A model generated the notes under the pieces. That model worked only from the letters and a program-made list of their open reading frames with translations, had not been told where the DNA came from and searched no databases. From contig SBGU01000031.1 of NCBI GenBank assembly GCA_006226495.1, positions 18,193 through 82,192 of the forward strand: 64,000 bases of DNA. Direction: 5' to 3'. This document shows, one piece after another, positions 42,398-50,279 of this stretch. How positions within the stretch are numbered: position 1 is the first letter of the stretch; each line of letters starts with the position of its first letter. Source of the stretch: Alphaproteobacteria bacterium (lineage in GTDB: Bacteria; Pseudomonadota; Alphaproteobacteria; Sphingomonadales; Kordiimonadaceae). A program made the position numbers and the translations under genes.

Positions 42398-44356
42398 TCA
42401 GGATGCCGTGCGGGCGGCTTTATGGTCCAGCACCCTGGCAATTTCGAACCTGAGCTTGTCGATCTCGATCGGTTTCGAGACGAACCCGTCCATGCCGGCG
42501 GCCCGGAAGGCCTCGCGCTGTTCAATCAGGGCATCGGCGGTCAGCGCAATGATCGGGATGTGCGCCCGGGCGTCGTGCCGTGCCCGGATGCGGGTTGCGG
42601 TTTCGATGCCGCCCAGGACAGGCATCTGGTTATCGAGGAGGATCAAGTCGAACGCATCGGCGGGCGATGTCTCGATTTTTTCAAGCACTTCCTGCCCATT
42701 CTGGGCCAGGGTCACATTATGGCCAAGCCGGGTCAGCATCTTGGTGATCAGCATCTGGTTGATGGCCACATCCTCGGCCAGCAGGATCTCCAGCTTCTCG
42801 GGCTCGGAATCGATCGCGACACGGCCGGAAACAGCCGCATTGGCGGCCCGAATTTCCACCGGCATCCGGAACCAGAAAATACTGCCTTCGCCCAGCGTGC
42901 TCTCGACACCGATTTCGCCGCCCATCAATTGCACCAGTTGCTGGCTGATGGCGAGACCAAGACCGGTACCGCCGGTTTTGCGTTTGCCCTGGTTTTCCAA
43001 CTGGCTGAAACGCTTGAACAGCCGGTCCAGGTCGTTTGGCGCAATGCCCGCGCCCGTGTCCTCGACCCGCACCTCGAGGATAGGTGTGCCTTCGGTCACA
43101 AGCCGCGCATGCACAGTGACGGTACCGACCTCGGTGAATTTGATGGCGTTGCTGACAAGATTGTTGATCACCTGCCGGAGCCGGACCTCGTCCGCCACGA
43201 TCCAGACATCGCAGGCGCCGTCCATATCCAGCACAAGCTGGGTCCGGCGCTCTGCCGCCATGGGCCGCATCAGCACATGAATATCCTTCAGCATGCGTGC
43301 CAGCAGGAACGGCGCCGGGCTGATGCTCAGTTGCCCGGCCTCCAGCTTCGAAAAATCCAGCACATCGTTGATGATGTTCAAAAGCGCATGGGCGGAACTG
43401 AGCGCCGCAGAGGTCAGTTCCGTCTTTTCATGTTCGTCGGTCGAGCTCAGGAGCAGGTTCAGCCCGCTCAGCACCCCGTTCATCGGGGTCCTGATCTCGT
43501 GGCTCATGTTCGACAGGAATTCCGATTTGGCAACATTGGCCGCCTCGGCATTTTCAAGCGCCGCAGTCAGGCTGGCGCGCTGTTCCTGAAGCAAACCCGC
43601 GGTTTTCTGCAGTTCGGATGCAATCTGGCCAAACTCGTCATGCCCTGTCAGCGTTCCTTCAGCCAGGGCATGGGTTTCGGACGCCAGTTGTTTGGACACG
43701 TTCAGCAGCCGGGCAACACGCAGGTCGATCTTGGTCCGGATCATCATGCCGATACACAGCGCGAGAAACAGCAAGGTGCCACCCATGATGGTGATCGACT
43801 GGGTGGCAACACTCTTGATTTCGTTGCTGAGCGCCCGCGAGCTTTCCGCATACACCAGCGCATATTTGGCCATGCGGCCATTTTCCAGATAGCCCAGGCC
43901 GGCATACCCGACCAGGGTATCGGTCTCGCGGTCCAGCACATAAAAAACCTGCCCCGTGGCGCGCACACGCTCCAGGAGCGCGGGGTCGATCGGGAAACCG
44001 GCGTTTTTGGCGGGGCGCCCTTCAAGGGTGCCGCTGCTGGCCATGCGCACGATATCCTGTTCGTCGACCACAAGTACGCCCATGACGGAGGGTTTGTCGG
44101 CGGTGATATAGATATCCTGATTGACCGCCTGCCGGTTGCCCTGGGCAAGCAGCATGTTGAAACGGCCGCGCATGTCGTTGATCGTGCGGTCGAAATCCCG
44201 TTCCGTAATGGCGAAAGCCGTCTCTTCGGCGCGCGGCAGGGCTGCGAACACATATACCAGCAAGGATATGAGCGCAGCCGCCAGGAACCCCAGAGGCAGG
44301 AAATGCCGTATCGGAATATTGTTTATGATGGCCCGGATATCGCGCCCTTTCTTCAT
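42398..44356 (-). CDS. Hybrid sensor histidine kinase with receiver domain
   Basis: 652 aa from ATG 44356. Two membrane helices (about residues 17-40 and 187-207) bracket a periplasmic sensor of about 145 residues. A HAMP-like linker (RLLNVSKQLASETHALAEG) and coiled coil follow. The H-box is FLSNMSHEIRTPMNGVL, the N-box NAIKFTEVG, and the G-box GTGLGLAISQQLVQLMGGEI. A C-terminal receiver (KLEILLAEDVAINQMLITKML ... LILLDNQMPVLGG ... FVSKP) carries the phospho-accepting Asp. No HPt or separate response regulator is nearby. It is divergent from a periplasmic binding protein gene that may supply the signal. Confidence 0.9.
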   Translation of the reverse strand: MKKGRDIRAIINNIPIRHFLPLGFLAAALISLLVYVFAALPRAEETAFAITERDFDRTINDMRGRFNMLLAQGNRQAVNQDIYITADKPSVMGVLVVDEQDIVRMASSGTLEGRPAKNAGFPIDPALLERVRATGQVFYVLDRETDTLVGYAGLGYLENGRMAKYALVYAESSRALSNEIKSVATQSITIMGGTLLFLALCIGMMIRTKIDLRVARLLNVSKQLASETHALAEGTLTGHDEFGQIASELQKTAGLLQEQRASLTAALENAEAANVAKSEFLSNMSHEIRTPMNGVLSGLNLLLSSTDEHEKTELTSAALSSAHALLNIINDVLDFSKLEAGQLSISPAPFLLARMLKDIHVLMRPMAAERRTQLVLDMDGACDVWIVADEVRLRQVINNLVSNAIKFTEVGTVTVHARLVTEGTPILEVRVEDTGAGIAPNDLDRLFKRFSQLENQGKRKTGGTGLGLAISQQLVQLMGGEIGVESTLGEGSIFWFRMPVEIRAANAAVSGRVAIDSEPEKLEILLAEDVAINQMLITKMLTRLGHNVTLAQNGQEVLEKIETSPADAFDLILLDNQMPVLGGIETATRIRARHDARAHIPIIALTADALIEQREAFRAAGMDGFVSKPIEIDKLRFEIARVLDHKAARTAS

Positions 44357-44542
44357 TTCCGCCACACTATGGCGCCAACCTGTGGTTGGGGCCCTTCCCG
44401 GCTGCCATTCTTGTGCGCGCCCAGTATTCTGGCAACTGGTAAATATTAGGTTGACGACCGTAAACTTGTGGCGCCGCAACGTCTGCCTGGCCACAAAGGC
44501 TATTGTGTCCCGAAGGGCTTCATACTACGGTCTCGCTTAGCC

Positions 44543-45325
44543 ATGAAACAGTATCTGACGATATTCCTGTCCAGCCTTCTGGCGGTGCAGGCCCAGACGG
44601 CAAATGCGGCGGATGTCAAAGTCGCCGTTCCCGTGTTGTCGGGCCATTTTGACGCAACCGGAGATGGCAGAAGCGCCGCCGCCCTCAGGGCCACATTCCG
44701 ACAATGCAAGCTGAAACCGCAGTTTGTGCCGACCCGCTGGGGCCAGCATTGGCAGGCCTACGAACAGGACAAATCGTTCGATGCGGTTGCTGTTGTCTGG
44801 GACAGCGCCAGCCTCCATGGCTTCACCTCCGATGCCTTCATCCACCAGCAGAACGGCGTCGCCATGCTGGCGGATTCCAAGTTCAAGGTGCGCACGATTT
44901 CCGATCTCAAGGGCATGAAAGTCCTGGGTTTTGGTGGCGCGACAGAGATGTTCCCGTCGCTTGCCACCGTGCTGCCCGACCTCAAGAGCTATTGGGAGGC
45001 ACCTTCCGGGTTTTCAACCACGCAGGCGCTGGTGAACGGCGATGTGGATGCCTTCATCACCGATGGCCTGATATTCGCGATCGATTATATGGTCCGGGTC
45101 AAAACCACGGGCGCCACCTATGGCGACACCAACTGGCCCAAGGTCAAATTTGTCGGGCTTTTTCCCGCAAATGGCGACTATGTCACCTTCCGCAGCAAGG
45201 ACCTCAGGGACCGTTTCAACACCTGCCTCGCCGCCGCGCAGGAATCCGGTGCCATCTCCATGGCGACCCACGATTATGTTCTGCCCTACAAGGATATCGT
45301 CGGCGACCAGATTCCGCCCTACTGA
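44543..45325 (+). CDS. Periplasmic solute-binding protein (SBP family 3-like)
   Basis: 260 aa with signal peptide MKQYLTIFLSSLLAVQAQTANAA. The two-lobed family-3 pattern is recognisable: ALRATFRQCKLKPQFVPTRWGQHWQAYEQDKSFDAVAVVWD, KFKVRTISDLKGMKVLGFGGATEMF, TTQALVNGDVDAFITDGLIFAIDYM, VKFVGLFPANGDYVTFRSKDLRDRFN. No ABC permease is encoded next to it. Instead it is divergent from a hybrid histidine kinase across 186 bp, so it probably acts as a sensory receptor domain in trans rather than as part of a transporter (inference). Confidence 0.72.
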   Translation: MKQYLTIFLSSLLAVQAQTANAADVKVAVPVLSGHFDATGDGRSAAALRATFRQCKLKPQFVPTRWGQHWQAYEQDKSFDAVAVVWDSASLHGFTSDAFIHQQNGVAMLADSKFKVRTISDLKGMKVLGFGGATEMFPSLATVLPDLKSYWEAPSGFSTTQALVNGDVDAFITDGLIFAIDYMVRVKTTGATYGDTNWPKVKFVGLFPANGDYVTFRSKDLRDRFNTCLAAAQESGAISMATHDYVLPYKDIVGDQIPPY

Positions 45326-45341
45326 GCGGCCTGACGCCGGT

Positions 45342-46298
45342 TCAGGACTGCATCTCGGGCTCGTTCACAAACACCTGCACACACATGGACAGCTTGCGCT
45401 GGCAACTGTCGCGCAATTGTTCGGCCAACAGGCGGTACAGCCCCCGGTGCGCCGAGTTCGGACGCCAGGCCAGCACGATCTCGCGGTCCAGGGGCGCATC
45501 GGCCATCTCCAGCACCACCACATCCTCACGCGGGTCGATTTCGCTTCGGATATAAAGGGTTGGCAGGAAGGCAAGGCCAAAACCGGTCGCGATCATCTGG
45601 CGCACGGCATCAAGGCTTGTGCCTTCATAATCGCGCATCAGGCGGGCATCGAACCGGCGCGCCAGTTGTTGCATCTGATAAAACATGCGGTGCCGGTCCT
45701 CGATGGCGATCAGGCGTTCGCCGGCTATGTCGCGCGCCTCGACCACGGGTTTTGTGGCCAGCATATGGTCGGGCGGCGCACACAGCCGGAACGGTTCGGC
45801 AAACAGACGGGTATGCACCAGGCCCGCGACATCCATCGGCAGGCTGGTCAGCACGACGTCATAGCGCCCCTCCAGCAGGCCATGTTCCAGGTCGTTCGGC
45901 GTTTCCTCGCGCACATGCAGGCGCAGGGTCGGGTGGTTGGCATGGATGTCGGACAGCACTTCAGGCAACAGGTAAGGGCCCAGGGTCGGCGGCACACCCA
46001 GCCGGTGAATACCCATGCCCCCCTCGGCCGTGAAGCGCGCAAAATCGCGGATCGCCCGGACTTCGTCCGCAATATGTGCCGCCCGCGGCAGGATCTCGCG
46101 CGCGGCACTTGTGGGCAGCACGCCGGTGCGGGACCGTTCCAGCAACACAAGGCCGAGCGCCTCTTCGAGCGCCGCGATCTGCGAGGTCAGGGTCGGCTGT
46201 GACACCCCCAGCCGGACCGACGCCTTGCGGAAGCTGCCGGCGGCGACAACGGCCTCCAGATACCGCAACTGTTTCAGGGTGGGATAACCGATTTCCAT
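45342..46298 (-). CDS. LysR-family regulator (OxyR-like) of the carbonic anhydrase/SulP operon
   Basis: 318 aa. The N-terminal winged helix reads LKQLRYLEAVVAAGSFRKASVRLGVSQPTLTSQIAALEEALGLVLLERSRTGVLPT. The effector domain contains YDVVLTSLPMD and QMIATGFGLAFLPTLYIRSE. The overall pattern resembles the OxyR/CynR branch, but no redox-Cys pair of OxyR is seen; the one Cys in LCAPPDHM is not followed by the second at the OxyR spacing. It is divergent from a beta-carbonic anhydrase and SulP gene pair with a T-N11-A palindrome between them. Control of CO2/bicarbonate functions is therefore likely. Confidence 0.85.
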   Translation of the reverse strand: MEIGYPTLKQLRYLEAVVAAGSFRKASVRLGVSQPTLTSQIAALEEALGLVLLERSRTGVLPTSAAREILPRAAHIADEVRAIRDFARFTAEGGMGIHRLGVPPTLGPYLLPEVLSDIHANHPTLRLHVREETPNDLEHGLLEGRYDVVLTSLPMDVAGLVHTRLFAEPFRLCAPPDHMLATKPVVEARDIAGERLIAIEDRHRMFYQMQQLARRFDARLMRDYEGTSLDAVRQMIATGFGLAFLPTLYIRSEIDPREDVVVLEMADAPLDREIVLAWRPNSAHRGLYRLLAEQLRDSCQRKLSMCVQVFVNEPEMQS

Positions 46299-46315
46299 GG
46301 CTGCCTCATCTCAAG

Positions 46316-46334
46316 TGATAGTTTTTATCTATCA
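46316..46334. promoter_or_regulatory. LysR box between lysR and carbonic anhydrase genes
   Basis: TGATAG-TTTTTAT-CTATCA is a 6-7-6 inverted repeat 18 bp upstream of the regulator ATG, in an A/T-rich stretch. This is the standard dyad for LysR-type autoregulation and divergent activation. Confidence 0.65.
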
Positions 46335-46424
46335 AGAAATATCAAAAATCGCAAATTGTCATATCACCACGTCTGCCCCACATCCTAGGGCAACTGAGAT
46401 CACGACAATCAATGGAGAGGGTTG

Positions 46425-47057
46425 ATGAAGAAAATCGTCGAAGGTGTCCTGAAGTTCAAAAAGGACGTATTTCCCCGTCACGAAACACTTTTCAAGGACC
46501 TGGCGGATGGCCAGCAGCCTGAAGTGCTGATGATCACCTGCGCCGACAGCCGGGTCGATCCCGGCATGATCACGCAGGCGGCGCCGGGTGAACTGTTCAT
46601 CTGCCGGAACGCCGGCAATATCGTGCCGCCGCACACCCAGCATACGGGCGGCAACACCGCCTCGATCGAATTTGCCGTCGCGGTTCTGGGGGTCAGCGAA
46701 ATTGTGGTCTGCGGCCACACCGACTGTGGTGCCATGAAGGGCGCCATCAACCCCGAGGGACTGACGAGCCTGCCGCATGTGTCCAACTGGCTGTCGCACA
46801 GCCGGGCGGCGGTGGCGGTTGCCCGCAGGAAATTCCCGGAACTCGAAGGCAAGGCGCTCCTCAAGGCCGTGACCGAACAGAATGTGCTCCTGCAGTTGCA
46901 GCACCTGCGCACACACCCTGTGGTTGCCGCCGGCCTGGCCACCGGCCAGCTTCGCCTGCACGCCTGGGTTTATGACATCGGCCATGGCGAAATCCTCGCC
47001 TATGACGAATCTAGCGATCGCTTCGAACCGCTTGAGCGTGCAGAAGCCGTCGCCTGA
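46425..47057 (+). CDS. Beta-class carbonic anhydrase
   Basis: 210 aa from ATG 46425, with GGAGAGG upstream; a TTG codon immediately before it is in frame but not needed. Zinc ligands are visible in ITCADSRVDPG (Cys and the Asp-Arg dyad) and VCGHTDCGAM (His and Cys). LFICRNAGNIVPP is the usual following motif. It interconverts CO2 and bicarbonate in the cytoplasm. The next gene, 46 bp downstream, is a SulP transporter, so the two probably import or retain bicarbonate together. Confidence 0.93.
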   Translation: MKKIVEGVLKFKKDVFPRHETLFKDLADGQQPEVLMITCADSRVDPGMITQAAPGELFICRNAGNIVPPHTQHTGGNTASIEFAVAVLGVSEIVVCGHTDCGAMKGAINPEGLTSLPHVSNWLSHSRAAVAVARRKFPELEGKALLKAVTEQNVLLQLQHLRTHPVVAAGLATGQLRLHAWVYDIGHGEILAYDESSDRFEPLERAEAVA

Positions 47058-47103
47058 GACATAACCCATTGTAAAACATAGTCTTCCCGACAGTGAGAGT
47101 ATC

Positions 47104-48768
47104 ATGAAATTCCTTGAGACTTCCAACCTGCGCGGCGATGTGATGGGCGGTCTGACCGCCGGCATTGTCGCGCTTCCCCTTGCCCTCGCCTTTGGTGAGG
47201 CGTCGGGTGCCGGCCCCATCGCGGGCCTGTACGGCGCCATCATCGTCGGCTTTTTTGCGGCCCTGTTCGGTGGTACCGGCAGCCAGATTTCCGGCCCGAC
47301 CGGCCCGATGGTCGTGGTGTTCGCCGGCGTGTTCGCCAGCCTGTCCGGCAATCCGGCGCTGGTATTCGCCGCCGTCGTGCTGGCCGGCCTGTTGCAGATC
47401 GCCTTCGGTGTCTTCAAGCTCGGGCAATATATCCGGCTGGTGCCCTACCCGGTGATTTCGGGTTTCATGAGCGGCATCGGCGTGATCATCATCGCGCTTC
47501 AGCTTGCGCGCCTGTTCGGCCATGAACCCGAAGGCAGCGGCACCATTCCGGCCATCGCTTCCATCCCGGGTGCGGTGATGGACCCGAACCTCCTGGCGCT
47601 GGCCATCGGTATCCTGACCCTGGCGATCGTGTTCACCTGGCCCAAAAACTGGGGCCGTATCATCCCCGCGCCGCTGGCTGCCCTTGTGGCCGCGACGGCA
47701 CTGGGTGTATTGCTGCCGGGCGCGCCGATCCTGGGCAATGTGCCCACGGGCCTGCCGTCCTTCATCATGCCGGCTTTCTCGGGCGATACCCTGTTTATCG
47801 TGCTTGAGGCCGCGTTCCTCCTCGCGCTTCTGGGGTCGATCGACAGCCTCCTGACCTCGCTGGTCGCCGACAACATGACCCGCACACGCCACGATTCCAA
47901 CAAGGAACTGGTGGGCCAGGGTATCGGCAATGCCATCGCCGGCCTGTTTGGTGCCGTGCCGGGTGCCGGTGCCACCATGCGCACGGTCGTCAACATCCGG
48001 TCGGGCGGCATGTTCCGCATCTCCGGCATGGTGCATGGCCTTGTGCTGCTGGCCACCGCGCTGGTGCTGGCGCCCCTGGCGTCCATGATCCCGCATGCCG
48101 CACTGGCCGGTATCCTGATCAAGGTGGGGTATGACATTATCGACTGGTCCTACCTGAAACGCGCCCACAAGGGCCCGCGCTGGGACCTTCTGCTGATGGT
48201 TGTTGTCCTGGGCCTGACCGTGTTTGTCGACCTGATCACCGCAGTTGCCGTTGGTGTGGTGCTGGCTGCCCTTGCTTTCATCCAGCAACTGTCCAAGCTG
48301 CAGATCGAACGTCTGAATGTGGCCGCACCTGACCTTGAAAACCCTGAAGAAAGTGCGCTTCTGCACAGCCTGAAGGACCGGGTGACCCTGTTCGACTTTG
48401 GCGGCCCCCTGAGCTTTGGCGCCGCTGCCGATCTGGGCCACCATGTACGGGAAAAGGCCGACGGCCAGACCCGCGTGATGATCCTTGATTTCTCGCGCGT
48501 GCCGTATCTTGACCTGTCTGCGGCCAAAGCGGTGGAAACCATCGCCGACGATGCCAAACATGCCGGTCGCGACCTGTATCTGGCTGGCATGACCGATGAT
48601 GTCAAACAGGTCCTGGACGGCCTTGGCATCGGGGCGGCCATCCCTGAAAGCCATCGTTTCACCAGCCGCAAATCTGCCCTGGCTGCGGCCGAGCACCGTA
48701 TCCTATCCGGTGCATCTGGCCGGCCGACCCGAGAGAAGGCGCCGGTTCCATCCCCCGTAACCGGCTAG
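47104..48768 (+). CDS. SulP-family anion (probably bicarbonate) transporter with STAS domain
   Basis: 554 aa. Ten to twelve membrane helices include the SulP core: RGDVMGGLTAGIVALPLALAFGEASGAGPIAGLYGAIIVGFFAALFGGTGSQISGPTGPM, GSIDSLLTSLVADNMTRTRHDSNKELVGQGIGNAIAGLFGAVPGAGATMRTVVNIRSGG. A cytoplasmic STAS domain occupies about residues 415-525 (VTLFDFGGPLSFGAAADLG ... VMILDFSRVPYLDLSAAKAVETI). Coupling to carbonic anhydrase suggests bicarbonate as with BicA-type carriers; sulfate cannot be excluded. A strong terminator follows at 48791. Confidence 0.88.
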   Translation: MKFLETSNLRGDVMGGLTAGIVALPLALAFGEASGAGPIAGLYGAIIVGFFAALFGGTGSQISGPTGPMVVVFAGVFASLSGNPALVFAAVVLAGLLQIAFGVFKLGQYIRLVPYPVISGFMSGIGVIIIALQLARLFGHEPEGSGTIPAIASIPGAVMDPNLLALAIGILTLAIVFTWPKNWGRIIPAPLAALVAATALGVLLPGAPILGNVPTGLPSFIMPAFSGDTLFIVLEAAFLLALLGSIDSLLTSLVADNMTRTRHDSNKELVGQGIGNAIAGLFGAVPGAGATMRTVVNIRSGGMFRISGMVHGLVLLATALVLAPLASMIPHAALAGILIKVGYDIIDWSYLKRAHKGPRWDLLLMVVVLGLTVFVDLITAVAVGVVLAALAFIQQLSKLQIERLNVAAPDLENPEESALLHSLKDRVTLFDFGGPLSFGAAADLGHHVREKADGQTRVMILDFSRVPYLDLSAAKAVETIADDAKHAGRDLYLAGMTDDVKQVLDGLGIGAAIPESHRFTSRKSALAAAEHRILSGASGRPTREKAPVPSPVTG

Positions 48769-48790
48769 TTCCTGGCCTTCCCGGGACTTC

Positions 48791-48825
48791 GTCCGGGCCT
48801 CCACAAGGGGCCCGGACATTTTTTT
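48791..48825 (+). terminator. Terminator after the SulP gene
   Basis: A 9-bp stem, GTCCGGGCC (48791-48799) with GGCCCGGAC (48809-48817), is followed by A and seven T residues. It closes the carbonic anhydrase/SulP operon, next to the convergent GH53 stop. Confidence 0.88.
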
Positions 48826-48834
48826 GCCCGCTGG

Positions 48835-50187
48835 TTATTCAAACGCCACGGAAACCAGTTGGGCGCGCGAGCCCACGGTGAAGCTGCCTTCCGAAACAAC
48901 AGCGCCTTCAAGCCTGTATTCCACCTTGGTGCCCGGCATCAGGCGCGTCGTGAATTCCGCGCCCCTGGCGCCCGGCTTGAAACGGGCACGGATGCCCGCG
49001 CCGACAAAGTCTCCGGTCAAAACGGTTTCATCCGCCGCGGCGCCTTCAGGCAACCGGAAGGTTACCCGAACCGGATAGTCATAATTGCCGTCCAGATAAT
49101 CCATCGCCGGCAGGGCCTCGTGCGGTTTGCCATAATCGAAGATCGCGGCATTTTCCCAGGCCGAACCGGTGCCCCAGCGGGTCTTGCACTGGGTCGAAAC
49201 CCAGGCCGGTTCCCAATAGACCACGCCCATGCCGCCATTTTCGACCACAAGGCTGGAGATATCGCGCATATATTTCTGCTGGCCTTTGCGGGACGCGGGA
49301 TACCCCTTCAACAGGCTGTCTTCACCCAGCACGTTCGTGGACGTGTCGTCCTGGGTCATGGTCCAGGGATAGGCGGTTTCGACAAGGATGACCTCGGCAC
49401 CATATTTGTGACGCACCCGGCCGATGACATGGCCGAGGCCATCGAAGCCCTGGCTGGACCATTTCCGATAATAGCTGATGCCGATATAGTCATAGTCCAT
49501 GACACCCGCCGCAGCCGCCGCATCGAACCAGGGTTCGACATTTTCGGGCTGGGCGATATGCAGCATAACGCCAATCGGCGTGCCCGCGTCCCGCGCGGCT
49601 TCGCGCACCGCGCGGATGCCGGCGTTCAACAGCGCCCCGTTCCGCGCCCAGTTGATGGGCCCGTTCGGCGTGTCGATGCTTTCGCGCATGATCTCGCCAT
49701 TGGTTTCGTTGCCCACCTGCACCATTTCGGGCGTCAGGCCTTCGGCCTTCAGGGCGTTCAGCACATCAAGCGTATAGTCATGCACCGCCTGCGCCTCGGC
49801 CTCGACCGACCCCAGATTTGCCCAGGCCTTGGGGATCGCCTGTTTGTCGCCGTCCGCCCAGTCGTCGGAATAGTGGAAATCCAGCAAGGTCTGCATACCC
49901 AGCGCCTTGGCGCGCCGGATGGTGCGTTTCACGTCCGCAAGGTTGCTGTAATTGGTCCAGTCGGGCGAATGCCAGATACGCACACGAACCAGGTTTGCAC
50001 CATGGTCCTTGATGATCTGGAAGGCATCCTTTTCGGTGCCGGCGTCGGCGAACCGCGCGCCACAATCGTCCATTTCGTTCACAAACGACATGTCGGCCCC
50101 GAAAAAATACCCCTCCGGCGCCGCCTGCAGGCTGGTTGAGGCCATCAATGACAGGCCAAGGCCCGCGAGCCCGATAAATGTCTTCAT
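48835..50187 (-). CDS. GH53 endo-beta-1,4-galactanase, exported
   Basis: 450 aa with signal peptide MKTFIGLAGLGLSLMASTSLQA. The GH53 barrel is clear: FFGADMSFVNEMDDCGARFAD, LVRVRIWHSPDW, GMQTLLDFHYSDDWADGDKQ, MVQVGNETNGEIM with the acid/base Glu, and AEVILVETAYPWT with the nucleophile Glu. The C-terminal 90 residues are a small beta domain (VRVTFRLPEGAAADETVLTGDFVG). It cuts the beta-1,4-galactan side chains of rhamnogalacturonan I to galacto-oligosaccharides. It follows the TonB receptor gene, but a strong terminator lies between them. Confidence 0.92.
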   Translation of the reverse strand: MKTFIGLAGLGLSLMASTSLQAAPEGYFFGADMSFVNEMDDCGARFADAGTEKDAFQIIKDHGANLVRVRIWHSPDWTNYSNLADVKRTIRRAKALGMQTLLDFHYSDDWADGDKQAIPKAWANLGSVEAEAQAVHDYTLDVLNALKAEGLTPEMVQVGNETNGEIMRESIDTPNGPINWARNGALLNAGIRAVREAARDAGTPIGVMLHIAQPENVEPWFDAAAAAGVMDYDYIGISYYRKWSSQGFDGLGHVIGRVRHKYGAEVILVETAYPWTMTQDDTSTNVLGEDSLLKGYPASRKGQQKYMRDISSLVVENGGMGVVYWEPAWVSTQCKTRWGTGSAWENAAIFDYGKPHEALPAMDYLDGNYDYPVRVTFRLPEGAAADETVLTGDFVGAGIRARFKPGARGAEFTTRLMPGTKVEYRLEGAVVSEGSFTVGSRAQLVSVAFE

Positions 50188-50214
50188 ACTTTTCCCTCCC
50201 GAAACACAGAATAC

Positions 50215-50247
50215 AAAAAAGGCGGCCCGACACGAGGGCCGGGCCGC
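50215..50247 (-). terminator. Terminator between galactan TonB receptor and GH53 genes
   Basis: An 8-bp GC stem (50222-50229, GCGGCCCG, with 50240-50247, CGGGCCGC) is followed on the minus strand by C and six T residues (50215-50220). It lies 33 bp after the receptor stop and 28 bp before the GH53 start. Confidence 0.82.
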
Positions 50248-50279
50248 GAGTGGAGATGACAGGGACCTGTCATCTGCCC

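Noticed and set aside
42422..44449. A 675-codon plus-strand frame opposite the hybrid histidine kinase
   Set aside because: The kinase H, N, G and receiver motifs are on the minus strand; the plus frame is an antisense artefact.
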